From: Streptomyces sp. WM6378
GTDB lineage: Bacteria > Actinomycetota > Actinomycetes > Streptomycetales > Streptomycetaceae
Direction of reading: 5' to 3'
DNA: 56,618 nt
Assembly: GCF_001279695.1 (NCBI RefSeq)
Contig: NZ_LGDD01000311.1
Location: forward strand, 1 to 56,618
Part shown: positions 43,929 to 51,597 of the stretch, piece after piece
How positions within the stretch are numbered: position 1 is the stretch's first letter
How the letters are laid out: every line of letters begins with the position of its first letter
The notes under the pieces: generated by a model
Told to the model about the DNA's origin: nothing
What the model saw: the letters and a program-made list of their open reading frames with translations, nothing else
Database searches by the model: none
Made by a program: the position numbers and the translations under genes

Positions 43929-44720
43929 TTACGGCTGGATCTTCCCGTCGAAGATGTCCCGCGCGTCCGGCAGCCGTACGCTCACGGCCGCCCCGAACGC
44001 GTACAGCAGCGTCGTCGAGGCGACCGCGACGGGCCGGCCCCGGTTGACGTAACTGAACTGCTGGCGCACCTTGCACAGCCGCCCCGCCTCGTCGAGGTAC
44101 GCGTCGAACGGCACCGCCCCCTTGGAGAACCCTTTCGCCACGCTCGCGGGCAGTACGGCGCTCCCCCGGTAGTGCCGCACCTTCACCCCGGCCAGTTCCT
44201 CTTCACCGACGTACGTCACGCCCTGCGCGCCGCGCAGCAGCTCGGCGGCCGTGTACGGGTCGGTGACGCCGCCCGTGACGAGGTTGCCGTCGGCGAGCGC
44301 GGCGGTGTCGACCCGCACCCACTTGTTCGCGGGCACCCCGGCCCCCCGGTTCTTCATGTAGAGCGCGCCGGGCGCGAGGAGCTCGGTAATCGGCTGGTGG
44401 TCGACCTCCCCCGCGGCGTCGTTGGGCAGCACCACCGTCAACTGCCCGGTCCTGTGCCGGAAGTCGTACGTTCCCTGGCCTCGGATCGCGACCCGGGTGC
44501 CGCCGGTGGCCATCTCCATGGAGGTGGTGGCCTTCGAACTCCCCGCCGCCACAAGGCGGTCGGCGGCGCCGCGCACCAGCGCCGCCGGGTCGGCGGTGCC
44601 CCCGCTCGCGACTTCCGTGCTGCTCGCGCCGCACCCGGCGGCGCTCGCGATCACCCCGCCCACCAGCGCGGCGACCGCGATCGCACCCGCTCGCCCGGCT
44701 CCGTGCCGTTGCACCACCAT
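43929..44720 (-). CDS. Putative lipoprotein, LppX/LprG-like
   Basis: A 263-residue exported lipoprotein: basic MVVQRHGAGRAGAIAVAALV, then the lipobox SAAGC. The mature domain alternates strands (TRVAIRGQGTYDFRHRTGQL; RPVAVASTTLLYAFGAAVSV) with a central APGALYMKNRGAGVPANKWV, the pattern of actinobacterial LppX/LprAFG-type or LolA-like half-barrel lipoproteins that carry lipids. The assignment is by general pattern. The ATG at 44720 starts the signal peptide; the frame continues 69 bp upstream. Nothing nearby indicates a pathway. Confidence 0.8.
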   Translation of the reverse strand: MVVQRHGAGRAGAIAVAALVGGVIASAAGCGASSTEVASGGTADPAALVRGAADRLVAAGSSKATTSMEMATGGTRVAIRGQGTYDFRHRTGQLTVVLPNDAAGEVDHQPITELLAPGALYMKNRGAGVPANKWVRVDTAALADGNLVTGGVTDPYTAAELLRGAQGVTYVGEEELAGVKVRHYRGSAVLPASVAKGFSKGAVPFDAYLDEAGRLCKVRQQFSYVNRGRPVAVASTTLLYAFGAAVSVRLPDARDIFDGKIQP

Positions 44721-44809
44721 CGTCGCCAAACCCCCAACGCCCACTGGCCTAGCCCGTACTCCTAACGACTCCGGTACGGCCCCCGTCACGCCCGCAGTAC
44801 GGTGGTGAG

Positions 44810-44962
44810 GTGCCCCACCAGACCACCATCACGGAACGCGGCAGCTTCGCGATCGCCCGCTGCTCCTGCGGCTGGACGGGCCCGGCCCGCCGAAGCCGCG
44901 ACAGAGCCCGGACGGACGCCCAGACCCACAGCCCGCCCCTCTCCGTCCCGTCCGGCGCCTGA
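44810..44962 (+). CDS. Small Cys-containing hypothetical protein
   Basis: A 50-residue ORF starting with GTG at 44810. The product includes TTITERGSFAIARCSCGWTG, with a CxC pair next to Trp, then a basic PARRSRDRARTDAQTH stretch and ends SVPSGA. Similar short proteins with RCSCGW occur in Streptomyces as I recall. The third-position GC is high and the opposite-strand frames over this interval make no sense as protein. The ribosome binding site is poor (GGTGAG close to the start). Confidence 0.5.
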   Translation: MPHQTTITERGSFAIARCSCGWTGPARRSRDRARTDAQTHSPPLSVPSGA

Positions 44963-44989
44963 CCAGCTCCGGAGGCGCTGCCTCCACCC

Positions 44990-45300
44990 CACCTGCCTCC
45001 CGCGGTTGTGCGGTCGTTCCACTGCGGGCCGTCAGTGGCTGGTCGCACAGATCCCCGCGCCCCTAGCAGCGCGGGTTCTGGCCAGCACCGGTGTCTTCAG
45101 CCCGTCAGGGGATCACGGACATGTGCCCACCTTCAGCCCGTCATGGGGGTCCCCCTGGCCCTGAAGGCCTTGGGGGAGTTTGAGGACGAGCGCCCTTCAG
45201 GCGCGACCGGGGTCTGGGGCGGAGCCCCAGGGAACCCCCACCGGGCCGCAGCCAGAACGATTCACCCCCGGAGGGTCTAGGGAAGGGGCGGGGTGGGGAA
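44990..45300. repeat. Repeat cluster, inverted partner of 41 kb cluster
   Basis: About 380 bp (44963-45340) without a gene. It contains ATCCCCGCGCCCCTAGCAGC (near 45055), two CTTCAGCCCGTCA copies (near 45097 and 45132) and GGGGGAGTTTGAGGACGAGC (near 45174) running into GCCCTTCAGGCGCGACCGGG. The last ~100 bp is the reverse complement of 40.92-41.01 kb with few differences, ending in GGGGCGGAGCCCCAGG. Confidence 0.8.
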
Positions 45301-45340
45301 TGAGCAAGCGCAGTGCCCCACACGCCCCCGGGAGCCCCGA

Positions 45341-46897
45341 ATGCGCCGCCGCACCCTCCTGACCGCCGCCGCGGCCACCCCGACCGCCCTCACCGCAGCA
45401 GCCTGCACCACCGGCACCGGCACGCACAAACCGCCCCCACCCAGCACCACCCCCTCCGCATCCGCATCGGCATCCGCGCCCGCGGACTGGAACGCCCTCG
45501 CCCACTCCCTGCAGGGCAAGCTCGTCCGCCCCGACGACGCCGATTACGCGACGGCCCGCCAGCTCTACAACACCCGCTACGACGACCAGAAGCCCGACGC
45601 GGTCGCCTACGTCGCCCACGAGGCGGACGTACAGGAATGCCTCGCCTACGCCCGAGCCCACCGCACCCCGATCTCCGTCCGCAGCGGGGGCCACGACTAC
45701 GCCGGGTGGTCATCGGGCACGGGCCGCCTCGTCATCGACGTGTCGCGGCTGAGCGGCGTGGCGGCCGACGGCACCATCGGCGCGGGCGCGCGGCTGATCG
45801 ACGTCTACACCGACCTCGCCGAGAGCGGCCGCGCGATCCCCGGCGGCTCGTGCCCCACCGTCGCCGTCTCGGGCCTCACCCTCGGCGGCGGCCACGGCGT
45901 CACGGCCCGCGCGTACGGGCTGACCTGCGACAACCTGACCTCCGTCAGCCTCGTCACCGCCGATGGCCGAAAACTGACGGCGAGCGCGAAGCAGAACCCG
46001 GATCTGTTCTGGGCCCTGCGCGGCGCGGGCAACGGCAACTTCGGGGTGGTCACCGGATTCACCTTCCGTACGCACCCGTCCCCGCAGGGTGTGACCGCCT
46101 TCCTCACCTGGCCCTGGCGGCAGGCGCAGGGCCTGATCGAGGCCTGGCAGGAGTGGGGCCCGGCCCAGGCGGACGAGATCTGGTCCGCCGCGCACCTGGC
46201 GAGCGCGGCCGGCGGCGGCAACCCGACCATCAACATCGCCGCGTTCTCGATCGGTTCGTACGGCGACTTCCAGAACGCGCTCGACCGCCTCGCCGACCGC
46301 GCGGGCGCCCCCGCCGCCTCGGTGTCCCTGCACCGCACCGGCTTCCAGGACGCGATGCTGCTGTACGCGGGCTGCTCCACGTTCAGCCAGGCCCAGTGCC
46401 ATATGCCCGGCAAGACCCCGGGCCGCAACCCCCAGGGTGTGCTCCAGCGCGAGACGTACGCCGCGAAGTCCGACTTCTACACCAAGGCGCTCCCACCGGC
46501 GGGAGTACATCAACTCCTCACCGGATCCGAGGAGTTCACCCGCATCGCGGCCGCGGACGGCGGGGGCGGCGGCACCATCGTGCTCACCGCGCTCGGCGGC
46601 GCCGTCAACCGGATCGCCCCGGACGCCACCGCCTTCGTACACCGCACCTCGCGGGTGCTCGCCCAGTACATCGCCTCATGGCAGGCGGGCACTCCGGGCG
46701 CCACCCAGCAGTCCTGGCTGACCCGCACCCACGGCGCGATGCGCCCGTACGCGTCGGGCGCGGCCTACCAGAACTATCCGGACCCGGCGCTCGCCGACTG
46801 GCGTACCGCCTACTACGGCTCGGCCGCGCCTCGCCTGGCCCAGCTGAAGAAGCAGTACGACCCGACCAGGCTGTTCGACTTCCCCCAAGCGCTCTGA
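45341..46897 (+). CDS. Tat-exported bicovalent FAD oxidase (BBE family)
   Basis: A 518-residue berberine-bridge-enzyme-like oxidase. The N-terminus MRRRTLLTAAAATPTALTAA carries a twin-arginine motif and is followed by a possible lipobox (AAAC), then a Pro/Ser/Thr linker. The FAD_binding_4 domain has VRSGGHDYAGWSSG, whose His takes the 8-alpha bond, and ARAYGLTCDNLTSV, whose Cys takes the 6-S bond. Both covalent flavin sites are thus present. The C-terminal BBE domain ends with AYQNYPDPALADW and LKKQYDPTRLFDFPQ. It probably oxidises sugars or secondary metabolites outside the cell. ATG at 45341 is chosen for the signal peptide. Confidence 0.9.
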   Translation: MRRRTLLTAAAATPTALTAAACTTGTGTHKPPPPSTTPSASASASAPADWNALAHSLQGKLVRPDDADYATARQLYNTRYDDQKPDAVAYVAHEADVQECLAYARAHRTPISVRSGGHDYAGWSSGTGRLVIDVSRLSGVAADGTIGAGARLIDVYTDLAESGRAIPGGSCPTVAVSGLTLGGGHGVTARAYGLTCDNLTSVSLVTADGRKLTASAKQNPDLFWALRGAGNGNFGVVTGFTFRTHPSPQGVTAFLTWPWRQAQGLIEAWQEWGPAQADEIWSAAHLASAAGGGNPTINIAAFSIGSYGDFQNALDRLADRAGAPAASVSLHRTGFQDAMLLYAGCSTFSQAQCHMPGKTPGRNPQGVLQRETYAAKSDFYTKALPPAGVHQLLTGSEEFTRIAAADGGGGGTIVLTALGGAVNRIAPDATAFVHRTSRVLAQYIASWQAGTPGATQQSWLTRTHGAMRPYASGAAYQNYPDPALADWRTAYYGSAAPRLAQLKKQYDPTRLFDFPQAL

Positions 46898-46909
46898 TGG
46901 AGCGTCAGG

Positions 46910-47614
46910 TCAAGCGGCGAGGTCGCGCTCCTCGGAGCCGGGGTACTCGACCGTGCCGCCGGCCGCCGCCGGAACCACCGTCAGCGCTTTGCGCGAGTGC
47001 ACAAGGCGGCCGAGCCGCGGCGAGCGGGCGACGGCCGCGACGACCGGGGTGAGCAGCAGCTGGGCGAGCGGGGCGAGCAGCAGCGCGACGGCGGTGCCGA
47101 GCGCGAAGCCGCCCACGACGTCGGTCGGGTAGTGCACGCCCATGTAGACCCGGCAGAACCCTTCGAGCAGGGCGAGACCGAGCGCGACGAGGCCGAACTT
47201 CCGGTTGGCGACGAAGAGCCCGGCCGCGAGCGCCATGGCGAGGGTGGCGTGGTCGGAGACGAACGAGAAGTCGGTCTTGCCGTCGGCGAGGACTTCGAGG
47301 CCCTTGTGGTCGAGGAAGGGCCTCGGCCGTTCCACGAAGCCACGAATGGGGATGTTGACCAGGACGGCGATCCCGGCGGCCAGCGGCGCCCACACGATCC
47401 CGGCCACGGACGCGACCGCCGACTGCCGGTCCTCCCCGCGCCGCACGCTCCACCAGCACCACAGCACGACGAGCACGAGGCCGAGCAGGATCCCGTACTC
47501 CCCGACGAACGCCATCGCGCGATCGAGCCAGGACGGGGCGTCCTTGGCGAGTCCGTTGATGTCGTAGAGCAGGCTGACATCGGGATTCGCGCCGTCGAAT
47601 GCGAGTCCAGCCAT
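46910..47614 (-). CDS. PAP2-family membrane phosphatase
   Basis: A 234-residue integral membrane phosphatase with about five to six helices. The three PAP2 motifs are visible: RGFVERPRPF (K/R...RP), FVSDHATLAMALAAG (the usual SGH is SDH) and RVYMGVHYPTDVVGG (SRxxxxxHxxxD). It probably dephosphorylates phosphatidic acid or undecaprenyl diphosphate at the outer face of the membrane. The C-terminal ~30 residues (SRKALTVVPAAAGG...) are a cytoplasmic tail. It is convergent with the flavin oxidase gene, 12 bp away. Confidence 0.9.
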   Translation of the reverse strand: MAGLAFDGANPDVSLLYDINGLAKDAPSWLDRAMAFVGEYGILLGLVLVVLWCWWSVRRGEDRQSAVASVAGIVWAPLAAGIAVLVNIPIRGFVERPRPFLDHKGLEVLADGKTDFSFVSDHATLAMALAAGLFVANRKFGLVALGLALLEGFCRVYMGVHYPTDVVGGFALGTAVALLLAPLAQLLLTPVVAAVARSPRLGRLVHSRKALTVVPAAAGGTVEYPGSEERDLAA

Positions 47615-47816
47615 GCTGCGGCCCCTTGCCTTGTTCCGTCCTGCTACCAACCCCCGTGGTCAGTACGTACATCAGTCACTGTCCAGGGAACGCCCTCAGC
47701 GCCCATCACGTTCCACTCTCCACTGAATGATCACGCCGACGTTATCGAAGAGTGACTCATCGTCGCAGCTCAGGGCCTTGGCTTCACGGAGAGTTCCAGC
47801 CATCGGGGGAGCTTGT

Positions 47817-48842
47817 TCAAGCCCCCGGTTTGAAGCTGGGCAGGGCGGCCGCACCGTCCTTGGTGACCCGGGTCGCGCCGAAGTAGTCGGGCGCGTCGAT
47901 CTTGTCGAAGCGGATGACGGCGCCGGTGTAAGGGGCGTTGATCATGTACCCGCCGCCCACGTACAGCCCGACGTGGTGGATGGCCCGCGAATTGCTGAGG
48001 TCGGTCGAGAAGAACACCAGGTCCCCGGGGAGCAGTTCGTTCCGGGCGGGGTGCGGGCCGGCGTTGTACTGGTCGTTGGCGACGCGCGGCAGCGTGATCC
48101 CGACGCTCTCGTACGCGGCCTGCGTGAGCCCCGAGCAGTCGAACCGCCCCCCTTGTTCGGGCGTCCCCTCCCCGCCCCAGAGGTAGGGCGTCCCGAGCTT
48201 CTGCTGCGCGTAGTAAATGGCCCCGGCCGCCTGCTGCGAGGGCTGCACCCGGCCGACGGGGGCGGCGAAGCTCTTCTCAAGGGAGCGGATCGTCTTCACG
48301 TAGCCCTGGGTTTCGCTGTACGGCGGAACGCCCCCGTACTTGATGACGGCGTACGCGCCGGCGTTGTAGGCGGCGAGCATGTTGCTGCTCTGATCGCCCG
48401 GCACGCTCTTGACGTCTTTGGACAGTTCACAGTCGTACGAGGCTGCCGAGGGGATGGCGTCGGCCGGGTCCCAGATGTCGGCCTTCCCGTCCCCGTTCGC
48501 GTCGATGCCGTGCGTGGCCCAGGTGCCGGGGATGAACTGCGCGATCCCCAGGGCATTGGCCGGGCTCTTGGCGTTGGGGTCCCAGCCGCTCTCCTGGTAG
48601 AGCTGGGCGGCGAGCATCGCGGGGTTGAGGGCGGGGCAGAGATTGCCCCACTTCTGCACGAGCGGCGAATACATGGCCGGAACAGCCCCTTTGGCCAGCC
48701 CGACCGCCCCGGCCCCGCTCGAAGCAAGCCCCGCGGCCGCCGAGTACGTGCCCACGACGAGCAGCGCAAGGAAGCTCAGGCACACCCCGAACCCGATCCC
48801 ACCGACCACCCAGACTTTGCGCACCCCCCAACCCTCCCCCAT
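47817..48842 (-). CDS. Lytic transglycosylase-NlpC/P60 bifunctional enzyme
   Basis: A 341-residue envelope enzyme. A basic MGEGWGVRKVWVVGG start is followed by a membrane anchor (about 12-35). An SLT domain follows with the catalytic Glu in AAQLYQESGWDPNAKSP and ALGIAQFIPGTWATHG, then an NlpC/P60 peptidase with GRFDCSGLTQAAYES, the His in RAIHHVGLYVGGGY and INAPYTGAVIRF. It cuts both glycan and peptide bonds. This two-domain layout is shared with TraG/VirB1-type hydrolases of conjugation systems, and it lies 1.4 kb from, and divergent to, the T4SS-like operon. Confidence 0.92.
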   Translation of the reverse strand: MGEGWGVRKVWVVGGIGFGVCLSFLALLVVGTYSAAAGLASSGAGAVGLAKGAVPAMYSPLVQKWGNLCPALNPAMLAAQLYQESGWDPNAKSPANALGIAQFIPGTWATHGIDANGDGKADIWDPADAIPSAASYDCELSKDVKSVPGDQSSNMLAAYNAGAYAVIKYGGVPPYSETQGYVKTIRSLEKSFAAPVGRVQPSQQAAGAIYYAQQKLGTPYLWGGEGTPEQGGRFDCSGLTQAAYESVGITLPRVANDQYNAGPHPARNELLPGDLVFFSTDLSNSRAIHHVGLYVGGGYMINAPYTGAVIRFDKIDAPDYFGATRVTKDGAAALPSFKPGA

Positions 48843-48908
48843 GAGTGGCACGTTCACCGCCCATTTCGCGCGGAATCCCGAACAGGCGAAGCCGGCGCGG
48901 TCCGTGGA

Positions 48909-49808
48909 TCAGGGAAGTATGCAGGCGCACGTGATGGGCTGGTTCGCTGCCTGAGGTGCCGTCAACGGCTCGCTGGCAGCGGCCGGTTGGGGGTCGATGG
49001 CCGTCGAGGCCGGCGCCGCGGGCTTGGGGTCGCCGGCCGCCTCCGCGAGCTTGTACAGCGACTTGGTGTGCTGCCCGAAGACGATGCTGTACGAGACGTC
49101 GGGGTCGTCCCCGCCGAACTCGTACCCGCCGATCACCCCCGCGATCGCCCCGCCCTCGACGACCCACGGGCTGCCGCTGGTGCCGCCGGGGAAGGCGGGG
49201 CAGTCGATGCGCTGCTGGGTGTCGCCGTACGCGACGGACGTGTTCGTGCAGACCTGCGGGACCTCGGTGTCGCCCGGGTATCCGGTGATGGTCACGGCCT
49301 CGCCGGTCGCGCGGCCGGCGAACAGCGGGGCGGCGCCCACCGCGTCCTCGACCTTCTTGCCGCCGTCGGAGCCGGGCCCGAGCACCGCGAAGGCGACGTC
49401 GCTGTCCTGGTCGCCGTCCTCGTTCCAGCTGTCGTCGGCGTACACCGACTGCACCGGCCAAGTCCCGTACGGCGCCGAGCCGTCCCGATAGGCCGGCACG
49501 AACACCGCCTTGCCGCCCTCCGATTGGTCCGCGGGCAGGCAGTGCGCGGCGGTGACGATGAGATCACGGCCCGAGCTGTGCACGACCGACGCGGTGCAGT
49601 AGTGGCCCCCGTCGAGGTCCCCGTTGAACAGGGCGCCCACACGGGCGTTGGCCGCCGTGGCCGGCGCTGTCGAGGTCAGGTTCTTGGCCCCGGCGTCATG
49701 GTCCCCGTACATCGGTATGACCAGGAGCACCGCCACGGCCGACAGCGCGCCGAACCTTCCGCGCGTGGTGGTCGCGAACTTCATCCCGGAGATGCCAGTG
49801 CGCTTCAT
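48909..49808 (-). CDS. Secreted trypsin/V8-like serine protease
   Basis: A 299-residue exported protease. The signal peptide or anchor covers residues 1-42 (MKRTGISGMKFATTTRGRFG followed by a hydrophobic core ALSAVAVLLVIPM). The S1/V8-type domain has His in IVTAAHCLPAD, Asp in DQDSDVAFAVLG and Ser in PAFPGGTSGSPWVV, and two cysteine pairs. The C-terminal ~45 residues are Pro/Ala-rich and end TCACILP. It lies 66 bp upstream of the transglycosylase gene, same strand. A trypsin-like protease beside the T4SS-like genes may be a functional partner, unproven. Confidence 0.9.
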   Translation of the reverse strand: MKRTGISGMKFATTTRGRFGALSAVAVLLVIPMYGDHDAGAKNLTSTAPATAANARVGALFNGDLDGGHYCTASVVHSSGRDLIVTAAHCLPADQSEGGKAVFVPAYRDGSAPYGTWPVQSVYADDSWNEDGDQDSDVAFAVLGPGSDGGKKVEDAVGAAPLFAGRATGEAVTITGYPGDTEVPQVCTNTSVAYGDTQQRIDCPAFPGGTSGSPWVVEGGAIAGVIGGYEFGGDDPDVSYSIVFGQHTKSLYKLAEAAGDPKPAAPASTAIDPQPAAASEPLTAPQAANQPITCACILP

Positions 49809-50247
49809 ACGGTGCGTCTCCTGGTGGTCGGCGGGCCTGCTTGCGGACTGCGAACACTGTGACCCTCTCGGACCCGGCTGAGAACGACCATGAAGCTTTT
49901 CTGAGAAGTTTCTATGAACCGGCCCGTCGCCCGCGCACCTGCGCCGACGCCCGCTGACGCACGCCTGACGCACGCCTGACGCACGCCGACAAGACAACCG
50001 GCCCAAGGGTGCAACAACGACAACAATTGCCCGGAGTCACGCCGCGTGATACACAGAGTGACCATACGCGTTTTCGCATACACCCGGTTCACCGCAGGTC
50101 AGGGCGGTGCGACCGGCATTGCCGTGCAGGGTCGCGCAAAGAGAGGCGCCAAGGCGTCCTACTCCGGCGGTTTCATCAGCGAAGATAGAACCTGACCCAT
50201 GCCGTGGGGCAGGGGCTTCGAACTACCCGACAGGGGCGGTGAGTTAC
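49809..50247. other. Divergent control region with 11-bp tandem repeat
   Basis: 439 bp without a gene, dividing the protease/transglycosylase pair from the T4SS-like operon. Near 49953-49984 the unit GCCTGACGCAC is repeated about three times. An AT-richer stretch around 50015-50095 (CAACAATTG; CGTTTTCGCATACACCCGG) and GATAGAACC near 50183 could contain promoters for both directions. No palindromic operator stands out. Confidence 0.45.
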
Positions 50248-50556
50248 ATGTACCTGGCAGCCGGAAAAGGCGACATCACCACCATCATCGGCGGAATCGC
50301 CCCCAACTGGGGGCCGTTCGGGACGCTCGGCAACGAGGCCCGCATCATGGTGGAGGTGGTGATGGCGGTCGCCATCCTCCTCTGCCTCGGCATCGCGGTC
50401 TGGGGCGCGGCCAAACAGAGGATCGGGGCGACGGCGCTGCGCGACACCTTCAGCGCCGAACAGGGCAAGGGCCTGATCGTGGCCGGCCTGACCGGAGTCT
50501 TCATCATCGGCTCACTGGGCACGCTCTTCACCATCGTGTACGGGATGGCCGTCTGA
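50248..50556 (+). CDS. Small two-helix membrane protein, VirB2-like candidate
   Basis: A 102-residue protein with a short polar N-terminus (MYLAAGKGDITTIIGGIAPN) and two hydrophobic helices (about 34-53 and 74-97) separated by a basic loop AAKQRIGATALRDTFSAEQG. Size, helix spacing and first position in the operon resemble VirB2/TrbC pilins and the PilT-like small proteins of Gram-positive type IV systems, but there is no clear signal peptide. ATG 50248 or the in-frame GTG 50239 could be used (GGGGCG lies close before the latter). Function is inferred from context only. Confidence 0.7.
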   Translation: MYLAAGKGDITTIIGGIAPNWGPFGTLGNEARIMVEVVMAVAILLCLGIAVWGAAKQRIGATALRDTFSAEQGKGLIVAGLTGVFIIGSLGTLFTIVYGMAV

Positions 50557-50730
50557 CCCCGCGTCAGCCAACCGTTCCCTTCTCCGTCCCCCCTCACACC
50601 ACCCGTCCGTCGTGCCCACCGGCAGAGGTTGCGTCTCCCTGATGTCGAGTCACCACACCGCGCCCGCGCGGGAACCAGCACGGCTACCGTCGTACTACGC
50701 GGAACCGCACACGGTCGAGGGGGCGCAGGC

Positions 50731-51597
50731 ATGAGTTTCGACGACGAGCCGGGCCACGGCGGAGGCGATCCCGGCCCCGCCGGCGACCGCTTCAGCACGC
50801 TCGGCGGCACCCGCCAGACCCGCACCCGCCTGCCCGAAGGCACCGGCGACATCTACGGCGGCGCCCGCCGCCCCCCGCGCAACACCCGCTCGCTGGTGAT
50901 GGTGGTGGGCGTAGTGGTCCTGCTGGTGGCCGCGATCGCCTTCGCGAACCGGGGCGGCGATTCCGGTTCGACCTCGGACAACCAGAACGCGAAGAAGCCG
51001 GACCCGCAGTCGACGGCGGCGACGGGCACGAAGCCGGTGGCCGGCAAGCAGGCCGGAATCGCGTCCGGCTTCCCGCAGACCGAGCAGGGGGCGCAGTCGG
51101 CTGCGGCCAACTATGCGGTGGCGCTCGGTTCCGACGGGATGTTCAGCACCAGCCGCCGACACGAGATCGTGAACACGGTGTACGCCCCCGACGTCGCAAC
51201 GGCCCGGCAGGGCGACCTCGACAAGGTGTACTCCGGGAAGGATTTCCTGACCCGCATCGGCCTCAACCCGGACGGAACGGCGCCCGCTGGGCAGACGTTC
51301 ATCTCCCGGACCAACCCGGTCGGCGCCAAGGCCGACAAGTTCGACGGTGCCACCGCGACCGTGTCGGTCTGGTACTCGGCGCTGTTCGGGCTGGCGGGCG
51401 AGGGCTCCAAGAATCCGGTGTCCGAGAGCTGGTTCACGAACACGTTCCAGCTCAAGTGGACCGGCGGGGACTGGAAGATCGCCGACTTCACGCAGAAGGA
51501 CGGTCCGGCACCCGTCGGCCGTGACCAGGCCGCCGCTCCGGCCAAGGACATGACCGACGCCGTGGAGCAGTTCGGAGGGTTCACGTATGCCCGGTAA
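50731..51597 (+). CDS. Bitopic membrane protein, VirB8/TcpC-like candidate
   Basis: A 288-residue protein. The N-terminal ~55 residues are acidic then basic (MSFDDEPGHGGGDPGPAGDR). One transmembrane helix (about 55-74, SLVMVVGVVVLLVAAIAFAN) is followed by a Ser/Lys/Gln-rich linker and a ~170-residue outer domain with GAQSAAANYAVALGSDGMFS and VSVWYSALFGLAGE, compatible with the NTF2-like fold of VirB8/TcpC. ATG at 50731 has GAGGGGGCG upstream. Its 3' end overlaps the next gene by 11 bp, showing tight coupling. Confidence 0.78.
   Translation: MSFDDEPGHGGGDPGPAGDRFSTLGGTRQTRTRLPEGTGDIYGGARRPPRNTRSLVMVVGVVVLLVAAIAFANRGGDSGSTSDNQNAKKPDPQSTAATGTKPVAGKQAGIASGFPQTEQGAQSAAANYAVALGSDGMFSTSRRHEIVNTVYAPDVATARQGDLDKVYSGKDFLTRIGLNPDGTAPAGQTFISRTNPVGAKADKFDGATATVSVWYSALFGLAGEGSKNPVSESWFTNTFQLKWTGGDWKIADFTQKDGPAPVGRDQAAAPAKDMTDAVEQFGGFTYAR

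Noticed and set aside
44749..45048. 99-codon minus-strand frame opposite the small Cys-containing gene
   Set aside because: It runs into a repeat cluster, has no ribosome binding site and its composition is not protein-like.
49953..49984. CRISPR-like short repeats
   Set aside because: The units are directly adjacent 11-mers without spacers; no repeat-spacer array and no cas genes occur in the window.
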